Assembly (NCBI GenBank): GCA_017553815.1
Contig: JAFZJT010000142.1
Coordinates: forward strand, 1 to 7,913
Reading direction: 5' to 3'
DNA length: 7,913 nucleotides
Source: Clostridia bacterium
GTDB lineage: Bacteria > Bacillota_A > Clostridia > Christensenellales > CAG-138
Part shown: in pieces, positions 5,025 through 7,913 of the stretch
How positions within the stretch are numbered: position 1 is the first letter of the stretch
Layout: each line of letters starts with the position of its first letter
Translations under genes and position numbers: made by a program
Notes under the pieces: model-generated
Told to the model about the DNA's origin: nothing
Seen by the model: the letters and a program-made list of their open reading frames with translations, nothing else
Databases searched by the model: none

Positions 5025-5555
5025 ACGGGAAGGTATAAGCCGGATATAACGGCGCTCAAAAAGCTGTCCGAAATATTAGGAGTTTCGATTGATTATCTCG
5101 TCGGCGCAGATGACGATCCAACAAGTAGCCCTCTTTTAGGTCAGCCAAGCGCAGGCGCCGTTCGGATCCCCGTTCTCGGCAGAGTGGCGGCAGGCATACC
5201 TCTATACGCAGTGGAGGAGATCATCGACTGGGAGGAGATCCCCGAAACGATGGCGCAGAACGGCGAATATGTGGGGCTCAAGATCAAAGGGCGCAGCATG
5301 GAGCCGCGGATATGCGACGGCGACGTGGTCATCGTGCGCCGCCAGCCGGACTGCAATAACGGCAGCATAGCCATAGTTCTGATGAACGGCGATGAGGCGA
5401 CCTGCAAGCGCGTTAAGATGACCGAGCACGGAATATCGCTGATTCCGTCAAATCCGGAGTTTGAGCCGCTTTTTTATACAAATAAAGAGGTGGCGGAGCT
5501 GCCGGTGCAGATCTTCGGCGTTGTCGTCGAGCTCCGTGGGAAATTTAACTATTAA
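5016..5555 (+). pseudogene. CI/LexA-like phage-type repressor with S24 autoprotease domain, N-terminus removed by insertion
   Basis: The frame begins L-W-E-T-G-R-Y-K-P-D, the segment that follows the recognition helix of an HTH_3 domain, then K-K-L-S-E-I-L-G-V-S-I-D-Y-L-V-G, its last helices. The first ~35 residues of the DNA-binding domain are missing and no start codon replaces them. After a hinge, V-A-A-G-I-P (5187-5201) contains the Ala-Gly site cleaved in LexA/CI proteins. The S24 peptidase follows with the Ser nucleophile in G-R-S-M-E-P (codon 5295) and the Lys in T-C-K-R-V-K (codon 5406). About 179 codons remain and the protease half is intact. The ancestral protein would repress the lytic or transfer genes of a resident element and inactivate itself when RecA is activated. 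As it stands it cannot bind DNA; an internal GTG at 5184 could at most give the protease domain alone. Precise excision should restore it. Confidence 0.8.
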
Positions 5556-5568
5556 GGGAGATAGGCTT

Positions 5569-6810
5569 ATGAAAAAACTTTTGCGCTTGACACTCGGCAT
5601 CCCGATGCTTATGATCGCGGTGCTTTTTGAGATAGCGACGATATCGCTTGCGATCGAGGGCGACATCATAGCTGCCGCATTTTGCTTTATGATGGCCGGC
5701 GCCCTGGGATACGCAGGCATTAGCTTGATCGCCAAGAAGGACAAGCCACAGCAGCAGGTCGCGGCGCAGCAGATCACCGCCATCACGCCGCCATTGGCGC
5801 CGGAGGTCAAACCCGCCGAGGAAGCTGCACCGTCAACAAGCGAACCTGAGGCAAAAGCACAGCCGAATCAGTGCGAGGATATGGCGTTTGACTTTGTTGC
5901 GATCGATTTTGAAACAGCTTATAACGCAAACCACAGCGCGTGCTCGATCGGCATTGCCTGCGTAAAAGATCTGCAGATCGTGAAGACCGAGTATTACCTT
6001 ATAAAACCGCCAAGCCTTGAATTTGGCGCGAGAAACATTGAGATAAACGGCATAACTCCGCAAATGGTCGAAAACGAGCCGCAGTTCCCTGCAATTTGGC
6101 GGCAAATCGACCGTTATTTTGGCGGATCGTGCCCGGTCATCGCGCACAACGCTCAATTTGACATGTCGGTGCTGCATGAGTGCCTGGCATTCTATGCTCT
6201 CGATAAGCCGGAGGTTACCTATTATGACAGTATCGCAATATCGAGCAAAGTCTGTGATGATGTCGGTTCATCGCTTGCGGAGCGCGCCGCATATTTCGGC
6301 GTCGATATGGGAGCGCACCACAACGCGCTCGATGATGTCAAGACCTGCGCCGCCATCGTGATCCGCTCGGTCGAGAGCGTGGGCAGCAGCTCACTTGCGG
6401 CATATCTCAAGCGCTTTTACTCGATCAGATCAAGGTCTTTTGCAGACCTTAAGCCGCAGAAATTTTTTGAAAAACCGGTTTACACCAAAGCTCCGAGCCC
6501 AAAGACGGTCAGCGCAACCGAGCCGATCGATACCGATTCGGTGTTTTTCGGCAAGAATGTGGTTATTTCGGGCGAGTTCGAAAAATACACCAGGGCAGAT
6601 TTAACGCAAATGTTCGTTAACCGGGGTGCTTCGGTGCGCTCGAGTGCGGTGCGATCGTTAAACTATTTGATCCTCGGCAAACAGGATCCGTTTGTCGTCG
6701 GCGCGGACGGCAAAAGCAGCAAGGAGCGCAGAGTCGAGGATCTTATCGCGCAAGGATTTGATATTAAGATCGTGCGCGAGGACGAATTGGAGCAACTTTT
6801 GCACAAATGA
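5569..6810 (+). CDS. membrane-anchored DEDDh 3'-5' exonuclease with C-terminal BRCT domain
   Basis: This 413-residue protein starts at ATG 5569 (GGGAG at 5556-5560, 8-nt spacing), 13 bp after the repressor stop, so it is probably cotranscribed with the repressor. Residues 4-28 and 33-55 are two hydrophobic helices with K/R outside, which predicts a membrane hairpin. Residues 58-104 are a Gln/Pro/Ala/Glu linker. A DnaQ-like exonuclease fold follows: V-A-I-D-F-E-T (D113, E115), A-H-N-A-Q-F-D (D198), and H-H-N-A-L-D-D (H251, D256), so all five DEDDh residues are present. Residues about 330-413 form a BRCT domain (F-F-G-K-N-V-V-I-S-G-E-F, then G-A-S-V-R-S-S-A-V-R-S-L-N-Y-L-I-L-G). Exonuclease plus BRCT is known in clostridial proteins, but the N-terminal membrane segment is less usual. 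The role may be DNA repair, defence or phage DNA processing at the membrane; the substrate cannot be told. Confidence 0.85.
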   Translation: MKKLLRLTLGIPMLMIAVLFEIATISLAIEGDIIAAAFCFMMAGALGYAGISLIAKKDKPQQQVAAQQITAITPPLAPEVKPAEEAAPSTSEPEAKAQPNQCEDMAFDFVAIDFETAYNANHSACSIGIACVKDLQIVKTEYYLIKPPSLEFGARNIEINGITPQMVENEPQFPAIWRQIDRYFGGSCPVIAHNAQFDMSVLHECLAFYALDKPEVTYYDSIAISSKVCDDVGSSLAERAAYFGVDMGAHHNALDDVKTCAAIVIRSVESVGSSSLAAYLKRFYSIRSRSFADLKPQKFFEKPVYTKAPSPKTVSATEPIDTDSVFFGKNVVISGEFEKYTRADLTQMFVNRGASVRSSAVRSLNYLILGKQDPFVVGADGKSSKERRVEDLIAQGFDIKIVREDELEQLLHK

Positions 6811-6821
6811 GAAAAAAAGAA

Positions 6822-6850
6822 TTGCAAACGTGGTTTTTTCGATATACAAT
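6822..6850 (+). promoter_or_regulatory. sigma-A type promoter of the integrase gene
   Basis: TTGCAA (6822-6827) and TACAAT (6845-6850) are spaced by 17 bp, with an AT-rich region after the -10. It starts 11 bp after the exonuclease stop and lies 34 bp upstream of the integrase start, so the integrase can be expressed independently of the repressor operon. Confidence 0.6.
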
Positions 6851-6883
6851 AAAAATGCAAGAATTAAATGGAGGTGAGCGGCA

Positions 6884-7913
6884 TTGATCTGTAGGAAATG
6901 CCAAAAAGAAGCGCCAGATGGAGCGTTTTGCGCTCTGTGCGGAGCACGGCAGGAGCCGCCATCGGCGCGCCGCAAAGTCCGCCCGAACGGGAGCGGCACT
7001 GCTTACAAGCGTGGAAAAACGTGGACGGCGCAGGTGACGGTGGGCTTTAAACCGCGCGAAGGCGAAAAACGGCTCACGCGCATACGCCGCACCAAAGGCG
7101 GATTTGCGACCAAAAAAGAGGCGCTTGAGTATTGCAGCAATCTTTTGACAGATACCGCTTACAGCGATCGCAAAGAGGGCGCGCGGATCTGCGATCTTTG
7201 GGATACATATATGCGCACCGGCTTGACCAAGCTCGGCAAATCCAAAAAGACTGCCTACCAAATCGCGTACGATAAGCTCGGGGACATGCGCTATGCAAGC
7301 ATTGCGGCACTCGACATAGCCCATTTGCAGGCGTTGATCGAGGGGCGCAGCTACTACACGGCCAAGGACATCAAGACGATCCTCTCGCACCTCTATAAGA
7401 TCGCCGGAGCGCAGCAGTATGTGCAGAGCAACCTCGCGGACTACATGGAGCTGCCCAAGCTCGAAGAGTCCGAGCCTGTCCCGTTCAGCGCGGAGGAGGT
7501 CAAGGCATTCTGGGCGGCGTTCAACGGCGGCGACACATGGGTGGGGTATATTCTGCTGATGATCTATACGGGCATGATGCCGGGAGAACTGCTCAAGTGC
7601 GAGAAGCACATGATTGACCTCGAGAACAGGCAGATTATCGGCTGCGGCTTGAAGACATCCACTCGAAAGAGCAATGCCATAGTGCTCGCGGATTTCCTCA
7701 AGTCGGTCGTGGCCGCGCGCATGGAGCTTCACGGAGGCCGCAAACTCTACGGTGCGAACAAGGACAGCTTCTACGCTACCTATTACGCAAAGCTCGAAGC
7801 ATGTGGATGCCGACAACTGCCTCCTTACTCATGCAGGCATACGACAGGCACGGCAGCAGCCGTGGACGCGCAGCTCTCGCTTCCGGTGGTGCAGCGGATC
7901 ATGCGTCATGCAA
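6884..7913 (+). CDS. tyrosine-family phage integrase with N-terminal zinc ribbon, 3' end cut off by the window
   Basis: The start is TTG at 6884, supported by GGAGGTGA (6870-6877) 6 nt upstream; 343 codons are in the window. Residues C3-x2-C6 and C16-x2-C19 form a zinc ribbon. An arm-type DNA-binding domain follows (about 33-80, N-G-S-G-T-A-Y-K-R-G-K-T-W), then a core-binding domain (about 95-185), then the catalytic domain. Lys257 fits the beta-hairpin lysine. The first catalytic Arg should be at position 232 in T-G-M-M-P-G-E-L but is Met; box II reads Y315-S-C-R318-H, so the usual His is Tyr while the Arg is kept; H342 fits the third motif. The nucleophilic Tyr lies beyond the window. I recall related clostridial phage integrases with these same motifs, so the changes may be a family trait rather than decay. 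It likely integrates the prophage or element to which the split repressor belonged. Confidence 0.88.
   Translation, partial: MICRKCQKEAPDGAFCALCGARQEPPSARRKVRPNGSGTAYKRGKTWTAQVTVGFKPREGEKRLTRIRRTKGGFATKKEALEYCSNLLTDTAYSDRKEGARICDLWDTYMRTGLTKLGKSKKTAYQIAYDKLGDMRYASIAALDIAHLQALIEGRSYYTAKDIKTILSHLYKIAGAQQYVQSNLADYMELPKLEESEPVPFSAEEVKAFWAAFNGGDTWVGYILLMIYTGMMPGELLKCEKHMIDLENRQIIGCGLKTSTRKSNAIVLADFLKSVVAARMELHGGRKLYGANKDSFYATYYAKLEACGCRQLPPYSCRHTTGTAAAVDAQLSLPVVQRIMRHA

Noticed and set aside
5184..5555. Treating the S24 protein as a complete 123-residue gene starting at GTG 5184
   Set aside because: The same frame continues upstream to 5016 with clear HTH-domain and hinge sequence, and there is no RBS before 5184, so it is the remainder of a longer split gene.
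6764..7816. 350-residue - strand frame across the integrase
   Set aside because: Although it is long, the + strand frame is a recognisable integrase with a promoter and RBS; the antisense frame has no known domain.
1..7913. CRISPR array, tRNA or rRNA genes
   Set aside because: No regularly spaced repeats, and no cloverleaf or rRNA signature sequence was seen on either strand; the inferred insertion junction is in a protein gene, not a tRNA.

Overview
The window looks like DNA from a gut-type member of the Firmicutes (Clostridia). Most ribosome binding sites are strong GGAGG-like sequences, two genes start with GTG or TTG, and the mobile-element genes (TnpW-like protein, large serine recombinase with a DUF4368-like tail, EndoA-type MazF) are typical of clostridial integrative elements. 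This is inferred from protein families and translation signals; there is no rRNA or housekeeping gene to confirm it. All credible genes lie on the + strand.

Region 1 (1 to about 1140) is a decayed accessory zone. It holds the 3' end of a HEAT-repeat protein (2-535), two RHS/YD-repeat scraps (about 579-747 and 917-1033), the promoter, RBS and first codons of an IS256-family transposase between them (about 745-915), and a strong hairpin terminator (1088-1127). Perfect 11-bp inverted repeats mark the left edge of both RHS scraps.

Region 2 (about 1244-5018) is the right-hand module of an integrative element. In order it has a 30-codon leader ORF overlapping a sigma-70 region-4-like regulator (1400-1906), a 13-bp-stem terminator, about 550 bp of hairpin-rich sequence without a convincing gene, an antitoxin-less MazF/EndoA toxin with an added C-terminal CxxC...CxxC domain (2517-3023), a small TnpW-like protein (3069-3263), and a 540-residue large serine recombinase (3362-4984). 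The recombinase gene ends about 30 bp from the inferred right end of the element.

Region 3 (about 5016-7913) is the DNA into which the element inserted. It begins abruptly inside the helix-turn-helix domain of a CI/LexA-like repressor with an S24 autoprotease domain (5016-5555). It continues with a membrane-anchored DEDDh exonuclease carrying a BRCT domain (5569-6810) and a zinc-ribbon tyrosine integrase (6884 to the window end) that has its own good promoter. A repressor next to an integrase suggests a prophage or a second integrative element.

The main picture is therefore nested mobile DNA: a serine-recombinase element has split the repressor of a resident tyrosine-integrase element. Precise excision could restore the repressor, so the insertion may act as a genetic switch. 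The missing N-terminal half of the repressor is not in this window, so the left end of the inserted element should lie upstream.
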